Shown one piece after another: positions 12,019 to 28,377 of a stretch of DNA of 64,000 nt (its first letter is position 1; the number at the start of each line of letters is the position of its first letter). The stretch comes from Celoporthe dispersa (taxonomy: Eukaryota > Ascomycota > Sordariomycetes > Diaporthales > Cryphonectriaceae). The stretch spans positions 124,001-188,000 of the forward strand of contig WAID01000016.1 of assembly GCA_016584495.1 (NCBI GenBank), written 5' to 3'. The notes under the pieces are model-generated. The model saw only the letters and a list, made by a program, of their open reading frames with translations. It had not been told where the DNA came from and ran no database searches. The translations under genes were made by a program, and so were the position numbers.

Positions 12019-14959
12019 ATGACTGCAGAGGAGATGGCGGCCGTTGAAAGGTCACGGCCGGTCTCGATGGCGCAGAGACCGCCGACGGTGGGCTCATGGG
12101 ATGATCTCATGAAGCGCAGGCGCAGTCGAACAGACAGTATGGGCCAGGGAGTCTTCTCCGAGAACGACGTAAGAAGGCGGCCCCAGAGCAGCAGCGGTGG
12201 AGACGCCTCCATGCGGGCTCGAGCGAATGGCGGTGCGGATGAGAGACCCCAGAGCAGCAGCGGCGGGGGAGGGGACTTGGCCTTGGGAGGCACAGCAGCA
12301 GGTGATCTGGCAAACGGCACTGCCACGACGCCCGTCATGAGACCTCGCACCATGACCTACCAACCGGACCAGCGAACATCACAGGCCTTTGCGGCTCATG
12401 TCGCCGCCTCCTTGAACAACAGAACCCCCTCACCTCTCAGGACGGTCAGAACCAGCGACTCACTGCCTGAGATCAGATCCCGTGTGGCGTCCTCCGATGG
12501 GAACAGATACAGCAGCATCGACAGTCCACAGGCTGCTGAGAAGGCGCCCATGAGGCGGCCGCAGATGTATGCCAGGCCCCAGCGCCTCACCAGTCCTACG
12601 AAGATGGCCGAGATGGACGACAATCGCCGGTCTGAACCATTTCAGTCTTTTGACTCGGTCATGAACGACCAGGGCCGGATGCGGGCTATGAGCTGGGGTC
12701 CTATGTCAGCAGAGCAGGTGGCCTTTTTCTTCTTCTCCTTCGACTTTCGCACAGCCGACTGTGCCATACCGCCAGTCCGGATCTGCGTGGCAGCAGCGAC
12801 GGCCAGACATGATCAAACAGGCTCGTGTGCTAAGGCCGGGACCCAACGAGATCTTCACAAGGCTGCCTGACGAGGTGCTGCGGATGATCCTGGATCACCT
12901 CAAGATGCTCCATCTGGAGGAGGGAAGGAGCAGTAGCTGTGCGACATGCTGGATGCGAGACTGCTGCTCAGTTGCTGTGTGTAACAGGCGGTGGCTCTAT
13001 GCTGCCAGGGCCGTGTTGTACGAGGAGATCCAGCTGGTAGGGCCAGACAGCGCCGTGCAGAGAAAGAAGTACAAGGGCGTCTACTCTACGAGGTTGGTTC
13101 TCCTCCGAAGGACCCTCCGGTCGAACCCCAAGATCGCCTTGACGGTCCGCGCCCTCAAGGTGCCAGCTCTCGCGGACGAGTCTCCCCTAGAACCAGAGTC
13201 TTATCACGACATTGTCGCCTCTGTCGTGATGGTCTGCCCGAACCTGGAACGGCTGCAAGGGTTCTATCCTGCCTACAACCACGGCGACAACCGGATATTT
13301 CACGCCTTGTCGACGAGGACAAAGCTCAAGGAGATGACCTGGGTCGTCGACGCGGAACCCGCTGAGCCGGAGGGTCAACAGCAGGCACGGCTCTCCAAGA
13401 CCAAGGGCCGTCCACAGTCCAGACATGCCTCATCATCGGTGGGACCTGCGCGTCTCTCACACCCTCTCAACTACCTACCAGTCCAGCTCGCCAATAGTTT
13501 CGTCCGTCAGCATATGGAATGGACCGAACTGTCTCACCTGACGATCCACTGTCTTCCCGGCGCCAACCTCCACACTCCCAACGGCCTCCTCCGCGTCATC
13601 CTCACCTATTTGCCATCGCTGCGGTCGCTGTACCTGTCGGATATTCCTGCGGCATTCTTCAACGACACGTCTCTGCTGACCCTGCCTAGGCCTCTGAAGA
13701 GGCTTAGCCTCGCGCGCTGTCCCGGTGTAACAACTGCCGGCCTGACTACGTTTGCGACACATGATTCAGCCAAGGAACTCGAGACCCTGACTTTAATCCA
13801 CCAGAATGTCGACTCCCTCCCAGCCGTTGTCCGGATCTTCTCGAATCTCTCGAACCTCACCACATTCAGCCTTGTGCAGGCCCAGGCGCCCATACCAGAC
13901 GACGACTTCTTCTGCTTCATGCCCTATGTTGCGTCTCAGTCCCTGAAGATGCTCCACTGGGACATCTTCGAGAGCGGGCTGAACACGGATCGGAATGGAG
14001 AGGGTGCGGGTAACGGTGGTCCCACCAGGGCCGATGTCCTCCTCGCGCGAAGCGTCGCCGCCAACGGTTTTCCCAACCTGCGCTTCCTGCGCACGCCCTG
14101 CGACACGGGTGGCCTGTTCCAGGCTCTCTGTCGGCCCAGGGAGCGGATCGAGCTCCCTGGCGACAGGTTTCGGACCGGCCTAGTGAACCAGGCTTCGTCG
14201 TCGTCGACACTAGGCGGCGCACGACCCTCTCACACGACTGCCAACAGCTTCAGCGGCAGCAGCAAGGGCGGCCCTCCCACTTCCAACAAGTCCACAAATG
14301 GCGGTAGTGGCAGCAGCAGCAGCAGCAGCGCAACCGACCCCAGCGCCGTGTACGATTTGGACGGTCGTCTGTCTTCCGAGACAAGGGACAGTGGCAAGGC
14401 CTTTGGTGGTCCTGGACGCGAGGCAGGCAGTGACCTCCACCAGGCTCGACTCGCGGCCCAGGCTCGGCTGGAGGCGGCGCGCCGATTCCCGCGGATCGAG
14501 GTGAATATCCAGGATGAGAAGGGCGTTATTGTCGAGTCATCTGGGCTGGCGGCGTATATCGGCGACGTCACGAGCAGGATCACTTACCTACTGACGCCGG
14601 ATGAGGGTGGGGTGGATGAGCGCGGTGGGCTGGTCGGCGTGGCGGAGCTGTTGTCTGATGGCGGGGAGGACCTGTGCAGGAAGGGTGACGTCGCATCGCG
14701 AAGCGGCGCTGGGTTCGGGACGGGTTGTGTCGCGGGCTCTTGGGGTGCTGGGTTGGAGGGAAAGGAGAAGGTGAAAAAGAGCAGCAGCAGTAAGAGCATC
14801 AAGGAGGGCAGCGCGGGCGAGGCGACCAAGGTTATTGATGGATGTACAGGCCGATGGAACTCATATGACTATGGCAGGTCTGCGGCGGACAAGTACGGGG
14901 AGGACGCATGGTGGCATACAGAGAGAGGGCGGTGGAAAAGTCCTCCTCGGCTCTCTTGA
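12019..14959 (+). CDS. F-box / leucine-rich repeat-like protein
   Basis: Two exons: 12019-12717 and 12776-14959, giving about 960 residues. The first exon encodes a disordered Ser/Arg/Pro-rich segment of about 233 residues. Soon after the junction comes an F-box-like segment (IFTRLPDEVLRMILDHL, near residue 257), followed by a Cys-rich loop (CATCWMRDCC) and a body with leucine-rich repeat-like stretches such as LPSLRSLYLSDIP and LKRLSLARCPGVTTAGL. A low-complexity Ser/Gly region encoded by AGC triplets lies near 14310-14333. F-box proteins usually recruit substrates to an SCF ubiquitin ligase through Skp1; the substrate cannot be inferred. The intron has a weak donor (GTGGCC). Acceptors at 12754 (37-nt intron) and 12775 (58 nt) both keep frame; I prefer 58 nt because 37 nt is very short even for a fungus. 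The SCF and proteasome link to the neighbour RPT4 may be coincidence. Confidence 0.75.
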
Positions 14960-15881
14960 TTGATCGAGAGGTGTCTTGGGGGCATGGGATCCTGAAGGAG
15001 GGCGGTACGCAATGCTTCTTGAAGGTTAGCATTTGAAGACCGGCGTGAGCGTCAGCCCAGAGTAGCTGAAGGCGGCCAAACGGGTCATGCATTTACATAC
15101 ATACAGTGCAAGCAGCATAAGCGGAGTTTTGGGCGGAGTAGTCTGGATTTAGTGGTAGTAATTGATAATGTCTTTTGTATTTTCTTCTCGTTTTTATGGC
15201 GAGGACTGTAGAATCTCTCAAGGCTCCTGCTCTTGGGTCAAGCGTGTGCACGAGAGACGGTTGCACATATGAGAAGGAAGGGGAAAGGAAAGGAAAAGAA
15301 AAGACTGCTTGCAGGCCCGAGGCTGATTCCATGTTTCGTGGCCTCCAGTGCAGGTCTGGGGAGTGGTGGTTGTCGGCTTTCTCGACCCTGTCTATCCGCA
15401 TCTTGGACGAGATGTTGAGTAGGTTTGGCCGCTGGCGAGGTTTACCCCGTAGGGTGTTGGGTACGTGCCCTGGCAGCCTGGTACCTTCCCTCGGTACCAG
15501 CACCAATTAACCTAAGCTAAGCCTACCATCCCTGTCAGCGCAACCGCCTTGCCGGCCGGGACGTAACAAGGCAGCAGAAGCTTGTGTAAGCTCGCTGTTG
15601 GGACACTGGGACCTGTCTGAGCTCTGGGCTGGGGCGAGCCTGGGTCAACGTCAACTGCAACAAACCACCACTGCCACGCGCGAACCGCCGACTGCAACGC
15701 TTCCCATCCTCGTCCACTCCCTTCTCAGCCAGCCCTACTCGGCCGTTCGCTCCATTCTACAGCCGAGACGAAAGAAGCTTTCCATACAGCTCTCCTTCCC
15801 GGCCCTGCATTCCACTCTTCTCCGCCCGCGGCTCCCTCACACGTCCCAACCCCCGAAGCCAGCCAGGCAGGCCCGACAAAC
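14960..15881. promoter_or_regulatory. 3' region of F-box gene and promoter of RPT4
   Basis: About 920 bases between two plus-strand genes. The first part should hold the F-box 3' UTR. The part from about 15600 on is C/T-rich and typical of a fungal 5' leader running up to the RPT4 ATG at 15882. I did not see a yeast Rpn4-type GGTGGCAAA element. No other gene is supported. Confidence 0.5.
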
Positions 15882-17216
<1,335 letters not shown>

Positions 17217-17897
17217 TACAGGCAATCAACGAGAGGTGAAGACGTCCTGCGCCGAAGACGAGCCGCACTGTATAGCTAGTGGATTGTGATACTTTACCGC
17301 CGCATAGACAGCCAGAAGACGTTGACAGAAGAACGCCCTGGTATTTTACATGCTACCCAACCTTGATCCCAGACTTCCTTTTCTCCTTTATTGTCTGAAG
17401 ACCAGTAGCCTTGACCTTTTTTTTTTTCTTTTTTTTTCACGCTCGGCTAGCGAAAATGGTGCTTGAAATAATCCCATACGTGACGGGACTGCGGCGGGAA
17501 CTTCAACCGCGGGTCCGAGATGATTCAAATACGATACCTCGTTGGTGTATACTGCTGTATGCATAACAGGCCACAAAGTACAAGCGCTCACACAATAGAT
17601 GCGTAATTTTGTAGAGCAAGATACGATATGCAATAAACATCAAGGTCTCTATCTTTGTATGCCATCAACGACCGCAGAGGATTGATCGGCAACTTTTGGC
17701 TCTTGATGTGGTAGTTGCTCCTGTGACGAAAGAGGATCCAAGTAGTATCACTCACTTGTACGTCACGTTTTAGAATACTTGTTCAGACGACTTTTAAAAT
17801 CCATTTTATTTGAGATATGTCATGAAGCATTCATAACAGCGCGCATCTCAACATGGGCACCTCTTCTCAGCAGAAACTCTGAAAACGTCCCTGCTGC
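17217..17897. other. Convergent 3' region between RPT4 and the CVNH gene
   Basis: About 680 bases between the RPT4 stop and the stop of the minus-strand CVNH gene. It is AT-richer, with poly-T tracts (about 17418-17438) and AATAAA-like signals, as expected for two facing 3' UTRs. No gene seen. Confidence 0.6.
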
Positions 17898-18574
17898 TCA
17901 AAGCACTGCAGGAAACCGTCGGCGTTCTCCAGGGCCGTATCTTTCACCAATCCCAAGGTCAATCATGAGGGATTCTGTAGACTTCTTTGGGGAAGACACC
18001 GGTTTGGAAAAGACAGGGGGGAAAAAAGATATTGGAAACTTACCAAGGCTGAACTGCGTGTCCTCGTATATGGGCCCTACCTCGCCATCATAATAGGCTA
18101 GGCAGCTGCAGGTGACGATTGCGGGATCAGAGAGGACTTCCTGTTTGCAGGAGGTGCAGTTGGTCCCGAAGTTACCACTAGACACATCAAAACCTAGGTC
18201 AGAACATAACATACGCACAGGGACTAAGTGAGAAGAGAAAAGAGAGAGAGAGAGAGAGACAGGGGAGAGGTGGAGAAGAGAGAAGAAGGTCTGTTCTGTA
18301 GAGTGGAAAAAGGAGGTAGGCATCCTTACAACGGCTCGGCCACGATGGTCTCGGTGGCGGTCTGGCTCCCGATGACCCAGCCGTAGCACAAGTTGAGATC
18401 GATGATGGAGCACGACCAATTGTTCAGGCCGGAGCAGTTGGCGGTGAACCAGACGTGGGCGCCGGAATCGGGGCTGGTCAACTTCAGGGTCTTGCAGGAG
18501 TCGCTGATGCTGGCTAGGGTGGGGATGGCGAGGAGGAGGAGGCCGGCATGGCGTGTGATAGTGGTGGTTTTCAT
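17898..18574 (-). CDS. Secreted cyanovirin-N homology (CVNH) domain protein
   Basis: Exons on the minus strand: 18574-18330, 18177-18044 and 17974-17898, giving 151 residues. Donors are GTAAGG and GTAAGT, acceptors TCTAG and CTACAG, and phases join cleanly. The ATG at 18574 opens a signal peptide (MKTTTITRHAGLLLLAIPTLA). The mature part has the CVNH pattern: SCKTLKL, then WFTANCSG, SCSIIDLNLCYGW, then a second half GNFGTNCTSC, IVTCSCLAYYDG and a final IDLGIG strand. CVNH proteins fold as a pseudo-symmetric dimer of two repeats and some bind mannose-type glycans; in ascomycetes they occur as small secreted or fused proteins of mostly unknown role. Sugar binding here is inferred from the family, not from identified binding residues. 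The C-terminal tail after IDLGIG is short and basic and lacks the NG-rich ending of typical members, so exon 3 is the least certain part. Confidence 0.7.
18241..18259. repeat. (AG)n run inside CVNH intron 1
   Basis: AG dinucleotides within the 152-nt first intron of the CVNH gene; on the transcript it is a CT-rich stretch upstream of the acceptor. Confidence 0.85.
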
Positions 18575-21500
18575 TGTCAAGGAGTGGGCTGGAAACTGTT
18601 AGTACGGTCTGGGTTTAGTCTCCTTTGGTGACGAATGCGCAGTGTGTGTGGTTGTAGTTGTGGGTGCTGGACACGGTTGGAAAACGAGGTAGGCGAGGCA
18701 CGGTGAGGCTGTGGAAATCTTTCTGGTACACGCCAAAACCCGGACTTGGTCTCGATATCAATGAGCCTCGCATTTTTAGGAGCAGTCAAAATTCCAGGAG
18801 CCACCGAGAGAGTGATGGAAGGAACATGATTCATCAGACGTTTCCTATGTCCTCACTTCCCGTGAGTCTTCAGGCCTGTCAGTTTCTCAATTTTGTTCCG
18901 TTCTCAGCTTGTCAAGCTCTCACTGTTCTTTTTGATAGTGCGCTTGTCTGACTACAACACACTTTTGGCTTGCTGCAAGCCTCTCAAATTTTTCTAATCT
19001 GTAAGAGATTGTGGTGATCTGATGGATACGAGGACGGTAGTGTGTGATATAAATGACACTCTCCACTACTCACGCATCCTGTGTTGTCACGTTGTGTATC
19101 TCGTCAGCCTTCGGCAAAAATGCTTGCAGTCTGTGCTATCACAGTGAATATACTTATCTGAACGGCCATTCTAGATCGAGACGGTCGAATTCCTCTGTGA
19201 AGAAACAACATGAGCACTGTACCGGTGCTCCAAACGTTCTAATATCATATATGGCTTCAGGCACCCCTCCCCGAGGTCCAAATATCTGACCACCCATATG
19301 TTACTTTTCCCCGCTTCTCTTGATTAGACTCCCCAGACTCTCAAGGTCATGTTGCTTCTCTACGAATGACACCTGACTAGCATGTATTCCTAAGCTAAGA
19401 AGGTACCGTGGACACAGGGCTTGCAGCGGTTCGAAGAGTGGCTCGTCCACAGCCTCGGGGTGACGGTCCCTCTCTCATACTAATTAGCTTGCAAAAGACA
19501 AAGAAGAAAAAAAAGAATTTACCTCTCGCTAGTAGTTTCCTTTCGCTGCATATTGTCTATGCTATAGTAAACCATATTAGGTCGACGATAAACGTTTCCA
19601 TGCACAAGGAAGTTGGCATTCTCACTGAGATCGACCTTCAGCATGACTGGTCACACATAGTATAGCACTTTTCATATCTTCGGCGCTCGGATTCAGGCAC
19701 GTCAACTTTGTGCGCGCAGCGATCTATCCTGACTCTACATTAGATGCTCCTCTCATGGGGCCTGGGTTCAGAACGTCAAGGAAGCCATCTGAGGTGGTTC
19801 AGATGGGGAATGTAGGTGGTGAAAATCAAGGGACTCGTGAGACAGACAATACACTGATTAGCGTATATCTACGGGTCGGGGCGCTGTTAAGCTAGCCGCT
19901 AGTTAAGTACTGTCTGTACACACCACCAACGAGGCTTTCTGAGTGATAGCCACATGATCTGAACAAGGCTCATGCGCAAGCAGACCTGCGAATCAGTATG
20001 ATCAGACGGGTCGTCTTCTCTTCCCTTCAAGCTTTTTCTGACCCTCTTGTTGAGACTGGCTATGGGAACTATATACGGGACACACATGCACACAAGCACA
20101 TAGATACTCATGCCGTGGTCTCGACCCTGTTCACTGCAATGACTCGTCTTGCGGCAACAGCTCTGGACCGGGCCCTTCTGGCCTGGCACGCTCACCTGCC
20201 CTGCAGAATATGATCTTCCTCGGCTCTGCTCCACTGGCGGCAAGATCCTATGAGCTGTATCTGCTGGCGGCGTCGAGCAGAGCAGGGCCGTGGAGCGGAT
20301 GCGCGAGTGGTAGTAGGGCCACACGCGGGAGGCAGGCGAGATGGGCGCGTCTGGACTGCAGGCTGGATGGTGCCGCGGTGTCCTGCAGAAGGCGAGCGTG
20401 GATCCTGCAGAGGAGGCCCTGGTCCGCGCCCAGATGAGCCCAGCGATGCAGAAGAATACCGCATGGGACAGGAGGGATCTGGTCGGCAGCTGCTTCGAGC
20501 ACTTTCGAGTTCGCAGCGCTGGACTGATACAGAATTTTTGAACGGAGTTGGGTGTCTTGGCGAAAGACACTAACCAGTCGGGCCGAGGAAAGACAGGTCT
20601 CCATGCGTCTGCTGCGAGACGATCTCGTGGCTCTGTCGTCGACAACATTTGCACCAAAGAGCACCATGTCCAACCAGTCTGGCTTCAACAAGGCTTCAGA
20701 GACGAGGGTCGAAGACTTGGTGTGAGCCAATCTGACCGACCTCGTCTCATCTCAGTCTGTCACAAGATGACGAGGCACGTATCAGTACGAGACAGGTAGA
20801 GAGGAAAGAAGGAGAGAGAGGGCGGGAGGAAGGGAATTCCGCATTCAGATCAGCTGTGTTAGGCCGATCAACTCCCACAACCAACCTCCGGTCAGCTTCC
20901 AGAAGCCTTCGGACAGCCCCGTCGACTCGTTCCAGCGCAACACCCAACTTGCAGCCCATCTTTATTGCAGCCGGCCTCTCCCGGCCAGACCGGCCTGGAT
21001 GGATCGTCCCGTTCGAAAATGAGGCTTGCACGGTCGCTCAGCTTACCGACCTAGACAACACCCTTGGACATCTAGCCTCCCCTTATCCTGTCTAGCATGG
21101 CACGATGCTGCCGCACGACGGGAGGTGGTAAGCGCGGAGGTGGGAAACACGACCAGACACAAGATGGAGGAGCTAGGAGATAGATTGATGGATGGTGGCG
21201 CGGTAGGGTACGAAGGATTGTTCCGACAGACCGGAATCCCGAGGCCTGTTCAGGGCGCCCGGCAGTGGCGCCGTATACGAGGGTGTCATCAGCCAACGCA
21301 GGAATCCCAAATGGCGCTTGCAAAGAGCCGAGTGGGTGGTTGGGCACGGCGGAGGTCCAAGGAAGGGGGGAGGGGGGCTGAATACGAGAGCTTGGCAGGG
21401 GATCTTCCGAGAATATCTTGTACTAAACGAGCTCGTACGGGATGCACAGGTTTGACATGTCCCGGCACGAGTATCCTCCTGTGCGGTGTGAGAGAGTGTG

Positions 21501-21660
21501 TGGATGTGAAAATGCCGTACTAGAGTTTCCCAGCCACAGCCGTGCAGACACTAATTGTAGTAGAAAAGGTGCAAAACCTAAAAGGTCTCGGGGCATTTTG
21601 AGTCCTAGGCACCCCTGAGCAGCCATCATATGGCCATGGCTGATTGGAAGACAGGAGCAG

Positions 21661-21684
21661 AGAAGAAGAAGAAGAAGAAGAAGA
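21661..21684. repeat. (AAG)n microsatellite
   Basis: Trinucleotide run of AAG/AGA units in intergenic DNA. Confidence 0.85.
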
Positions 21685-23004
21685 AAAAAAGAAGGGAAGA
21701 GACGATTTCGCATACTAAACCTGTGGAACGAGCCTTAGTTGGCCCCCAAAGCTGGAGGGACAACGTGGGGTTCTATTCTTAGGCCCCGCTAAAGTTAAAC
21801 CTCGCTAGCAGGACCCTGCAACTAGCATAACATGATGGGCAGGAACCCAGTGGGTTTCCTCCTCAGTTGGCCTCTGAGCAGCCCGGAGTCCACCCCACCA
21901 CCACACACAGCAGCACCTGCATTTCATCAGGTTGACAGCCGCATCCCACAGCCTCACCCCAATTTGGGACCTGCTACTATTAGGCAGTGATGGGCACTTT
22001 GTAAGTAGTGACAGTCGGGAAGGGGGACCACAAGTGTACTAGTGGCAGGAATAATTCTCAGACCTTTCGTCACTACTTCTGTCGAGGCGCTTGGGGGGGC
22101 GGGGGTTGCATCAAATCATGCTGTGTCTCCCTGGTTCCTACCTAGGCTGCCTTGGCCCAGGCCAGAGGGGAGAGGATAGAAGAGAAAGCATTGGCTCGGG
22201 ATGGTGGTTCCTTGTCGGGAAACTCTGGGGTCAGCGGTATGCACCTGCATGCTGGATGCTGTACATTGTGTTGCAGCAAGGTTGGTTTCTCGGAGAGAAA
22301 AAGTCATGCTGATGTCGTCATTGTGGGAGCAGAGAAGGAAGGGGAGGGAGGGTGGGATGGCATCTATCCGGGGTCAAGACAGATCCAACCTTGATTTGGC
22401 AGAAGATGATACAGCACAATAACCCCCCTATACTAAAGGATTGTGGTCCTCAGTAACCTGCCATGATCCTGGATTGCCTATTAAGCTTTTGCTATCATGC
22501 CTGTCTATGCTAATGTACAAAAGCATTTTCTAGATGTCTTGTCTCAGGTGCAGTTCGGTGAGGGGTGACACAGCAAGCGGTAGTTAAACTGCGCCAGCGT
22601 TGAGAAGGCCCCCCCCTTTTTTTTTTTTGTTCTCCTTCCTCTTGTTTCTTTGTCTTTCTTTTTCTTTTGAGGCCTCATGAGACATTATGATACTGGCAAC
22701 TATCTAAGTGAGAACTGCATCCGGGTCTCTTGACTTACCATGTGTTCCATCTAGGACAAAAGGAGGGGGGGTAGGGGGGTCTCAGGGCAGGCTGTGGATG
22801 CTGGGCATGGACTGCATTGAGGCTGACAGCTGTCATGCAGCTTACACACAACAACACCAAAGGACACCTTGCCAATCAGATAAGGATGCATCTCGCTCAC
22901 AATTGTCTTGAGCCTGTCTCCTTGATCCTGCCAGCCCGCCTACCGTTTCCCAACAGACAGAGGAGGGCTTCAAACAAGGAGAACAAAGAAAGCAGTGGAC
23001 GTTC

Positions 23005-23005
<1 letters not shown>

Positions 23006-23041
<36 letters not shown>
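23006..23041. repeat. (CAG)12 microsatellite
   Basis: Twelve perfect CAG units about 720 bases upstream of the GFA1 start codon. A short frame would read it as polyglutamine, but that frame has no other support. Confidence 0.9.
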
Positions 23042-23042
<1 letters not shown>

Positions 23043-23757
23043 CGCACTAGGGAACAGGCTCTGTGTTAAGGTGTCGCAGCTAGATTGCCAGGCTGCTGCT
23101 AACAACAGCCCACCATCGGGCAACCCCTGTCACACAAGCCCCTTGAACACACACCAGACAGCGCTGACTTGGCTCTGACCTGGTCTCCGCCTATCAGAGG
23201 CCCTGTTCCACCCAGGCTGGATCTGTAGATCCCCCCATGTCCCCTGAGCTCTAGGCTGGGGCCCCTGGCAACAACGGTCAGGTCTGACGCCGTGTTCGCT
23301 GATGAAAGAAGCTGAGCTGTATATGCAGTGCCAGTGCCATGCATAGCGTGGCGCATGTGGTAGACCAAGAAGGAGGCCCAATTGTCAGCCCCATACAGGC
23401 TCTGACCGGTTGCGTACTAAAGAACAGCTCAACCCGCCCCCTTCCCCTGGAACTATCAAGCTGTCCGTCTTCTTTGGTCTCCTACCTTGTCCAGCTGGCT
23501 TCTTGCTTCTCATCGTCCATACCTTCCCAACCTCACGTCGGCTTCCACCTTCCCTCCTGCCTGGCTTGCCCACCTGCTCAGGCCAAACCAAGCTCCATCT
23601 GCTGCGCACCCACCCTTGATACCCCTCCACCGCAACAACTGTCCAACGACACAACAGCCAACGAGAAAAGCAGCCCAGCCACTACCACCTCCACACCGCA
23701 TCGACCTTGTCTGGCATACGACACAGAGCACAGGAGTAACACCGCCTGACCTTGACA

Positions 23758-26767
<3,010 letters not shown>

Positions 26768-27534
26768 AAGCTCGGCGACGGCGCGCAGGGGACCAGACTG
26801 TAATGTACGCCAGTGGCTGGTTAGTATTGCATGTGTTAGATGAGATTGCAGGGCTGTGTGTATTTCGGGATCTATGGACAGGGCAGTGCTTTCTGCACAA
26901 GGATGAAGGGACGGGTCGGCGAGGATACCAAGCTCGGTTCAGCGGAGTTGGTATTGCGGACGACAAGCTACCACACACACAGAGACTAGCAAAGTGTGAC
27001 TATTGTGCGCACTGCAGACGTGACGACGATCAATAAAACGAACATAAGATCAACAATGAAGTCTGCGCCGTGTGATTCTCGTTTTTGTCCACCCGCATCT
27101 AGGCTCCCACCGTGTGAAGAGTCGGGGCCATCAAGTGTTTCTAGAGGTTACGAGTACGCAGAACGACATGTATCTAGGCTTAAGCAATGAAACGCGGCCA
27201 AGCATGCTGGTCTAGAAATCTGAATAGATGTGCTCGTGATGTAATGGTACAATTCTAAATGAAAGCGTTGCGTCGTCCCGTTGTCTGCTCAACAGTAGTC
27301 GCAGGAGCATGGGGAGGAGACATGTCCACGGAGCGGAGCAAGCAGCGCTGGGGACGAGGGCCCACAGTGAGCCACTGCTCGAGTAGATGCAAATTCCTGA
27401 GGGGGTAAACCTAGATGAACAGTTCTCCCTGACGTGTCTCCTGCACCATCGAGTGCTGCCGCCGCAGCAGCAGCTGATGATTTCGTCCTCGCATCTGCCC
27501 ACGTGTTCTGGCCACCTCATCTAGTGTGACCCCA
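26768..27534. other. Convergent 3' region between GFA1 and PRE4
   Basis: About 770 bases separating the stops of two facing genes. It probably carries both 3' UTRs. No gene is supported. Confidence 0.6.
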
Positions 27535-28377
27535 TTACACGGTCTGTGTGCCATAGCCCTTGATCCTGTCCGCAAAGGCCCAGCTCTGGTTCTCCAGCTT
27601 CTCGTCAAAGCTCACATCGACACCCTCCTTGGTGACCACGGCCAGCGAGTATCCGTCCCAGCTCCTCGCGTCACGGTAGTACAGGACCTTCATGCACTCC
27701 CTGACCACCTCGACCGCCTGCTCCTTGGTCAGCTTTGCAGCGTCCTCCTCGGTCGCGGCGTACTTGCGCATGATGGGCTGGGCCAGCATGGAGCCGAAGC
27801 CGGTGGCCAAGCTGGGGGAGCTGAAGACGGTGCCGCGCAGGTCGGCGGCGGCCAGGAAGGGCTTGTGCTCGTCGTCGAAGCCGGCGACGAGCAGCTGGTT
27901 CCAGAGGGGGTCGAACTTGTTGCGGCGGGTGTACAGCAGCTTGGCGAGGTACTTGTGCAGGTTGGCAGCGCTCAGGCCGCCCCTGCTGGCGGCCTTCTTG
28001 TCCTCGTCGGCCTCGACCTCGCCCGCTGCCTGGGCGGCGCTGAAGTTGCCCTCGTAGGCCTCGTCAATCTCGAGCTCGTTCAGGTGCCGGTCCAGGTACT
28101 GCATATCCGAGACGTCGCCCGAGAAGCCGACGACGGAGGTGCCAGCGAAGGCCCGCAGGCGCTTGACATCGTTGAAGCGGGCGAGGGAGCCGTACGAGGC
28201 CAGGTTGTCGGCGGCCAGGACGACGCCGTCGCGGAACTTGAGGCCCAGCACGGAGGTTCCCGTCACCGCAGGGGACTGGGTGGCGGTCTTGGGACCGTGA
28301 GAAGTGAGGTAGGAGGGGTCGTAGGCGCCGTAGACGTCGTCGCGGGGCCGGCCCCAGGCCTGTGGGCGGTGGTCCAT
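27535..28377 (-). CDS. PRE4: 20S proteasome subunit beta-7 (Pre4)
   Basis: Non-catalytic beta subunit of the 20S core. An intronless frame of 280 residues. After a short propeptide the mature fold starts near VTGTSVLGLKF, followed by GVVLAADN, SYGSLARFNDV and VVGFSGDVSDMQYL. NKFDPLWNQLLVAGF, SLATGFGSMLAQP, VLYYRDARSW and the end DRIKGYGTQTV are all characteristic of Pre4 and its animal orthologue PSMB4. Between YEGNFSAAQ and GGLSAANLHKYL there is a fungal insertion rich in Ala and acidic residues. It lies convergent with GFA1 and divergent from the HCNGP-like gene. Together with RPT4 this makes two proteasome genes within about 12 kb; there is no operon logic in a fungus, so I treat that as incidental. 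Confidence 0.95.
   Translation of the reverse strand: MDHRPQAWGRPRDDVYGAYDPSYLTSHGPKTATQSPAVTGTSVLGLKFRDGVVLAADNLASYGSLARFNDVKRLRAFAGTSVVGFSGDVSDMQYLDRHLNELEIDEAYEGNFSAAQAAGEVEADEDKKAASRGGLSAANLHKYLAKLLYTRRNKFDPLWNQLLVAGFDDEHKPFLAAADLRGTVFSSPSLATGFGSMLAQPIMRKYAATEEDAAKLTKEQAVEVVRECMKVLYYRDARSWDGYSLAVVTKEGVDVSFDEKLENQSWAFADRIKGYGTQTV

Larger units (their letters stand above)
18575..23757. other. Gene-poor region, no gene recognised
   Basis: About 5.2 kb between the CVNH gene (minus) and GFA1 (plus). The first few hundred bases should hold the CVNH promoter and the last few hundred the C/T-rich GFA1 promoter and leader (about 23400-23757). Several frames of 80-250 codons overlap at 19.9-20.8 kb, but none shows a domain or a consistent exon structure. 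The region contains an AAG run (21661-21684), a CAG run (23006-23041) and a G-rich stretch near 22093. No transposon was identified. Confidence 0.5.

Noticed and set aside
19899..20657. Minus-strand open frame of 252 codons
   Set aside because: Three overlapping frames are open here with similar lengths, none has a domain, and composition looks like random read-through. Kept only as a place to check.
23006..23041. Polyglutamine protein encoded by the CAG run
   Set aside because: The enclosing frame is 77 codons with no other support; the repeat is better treated as a microsatellite.
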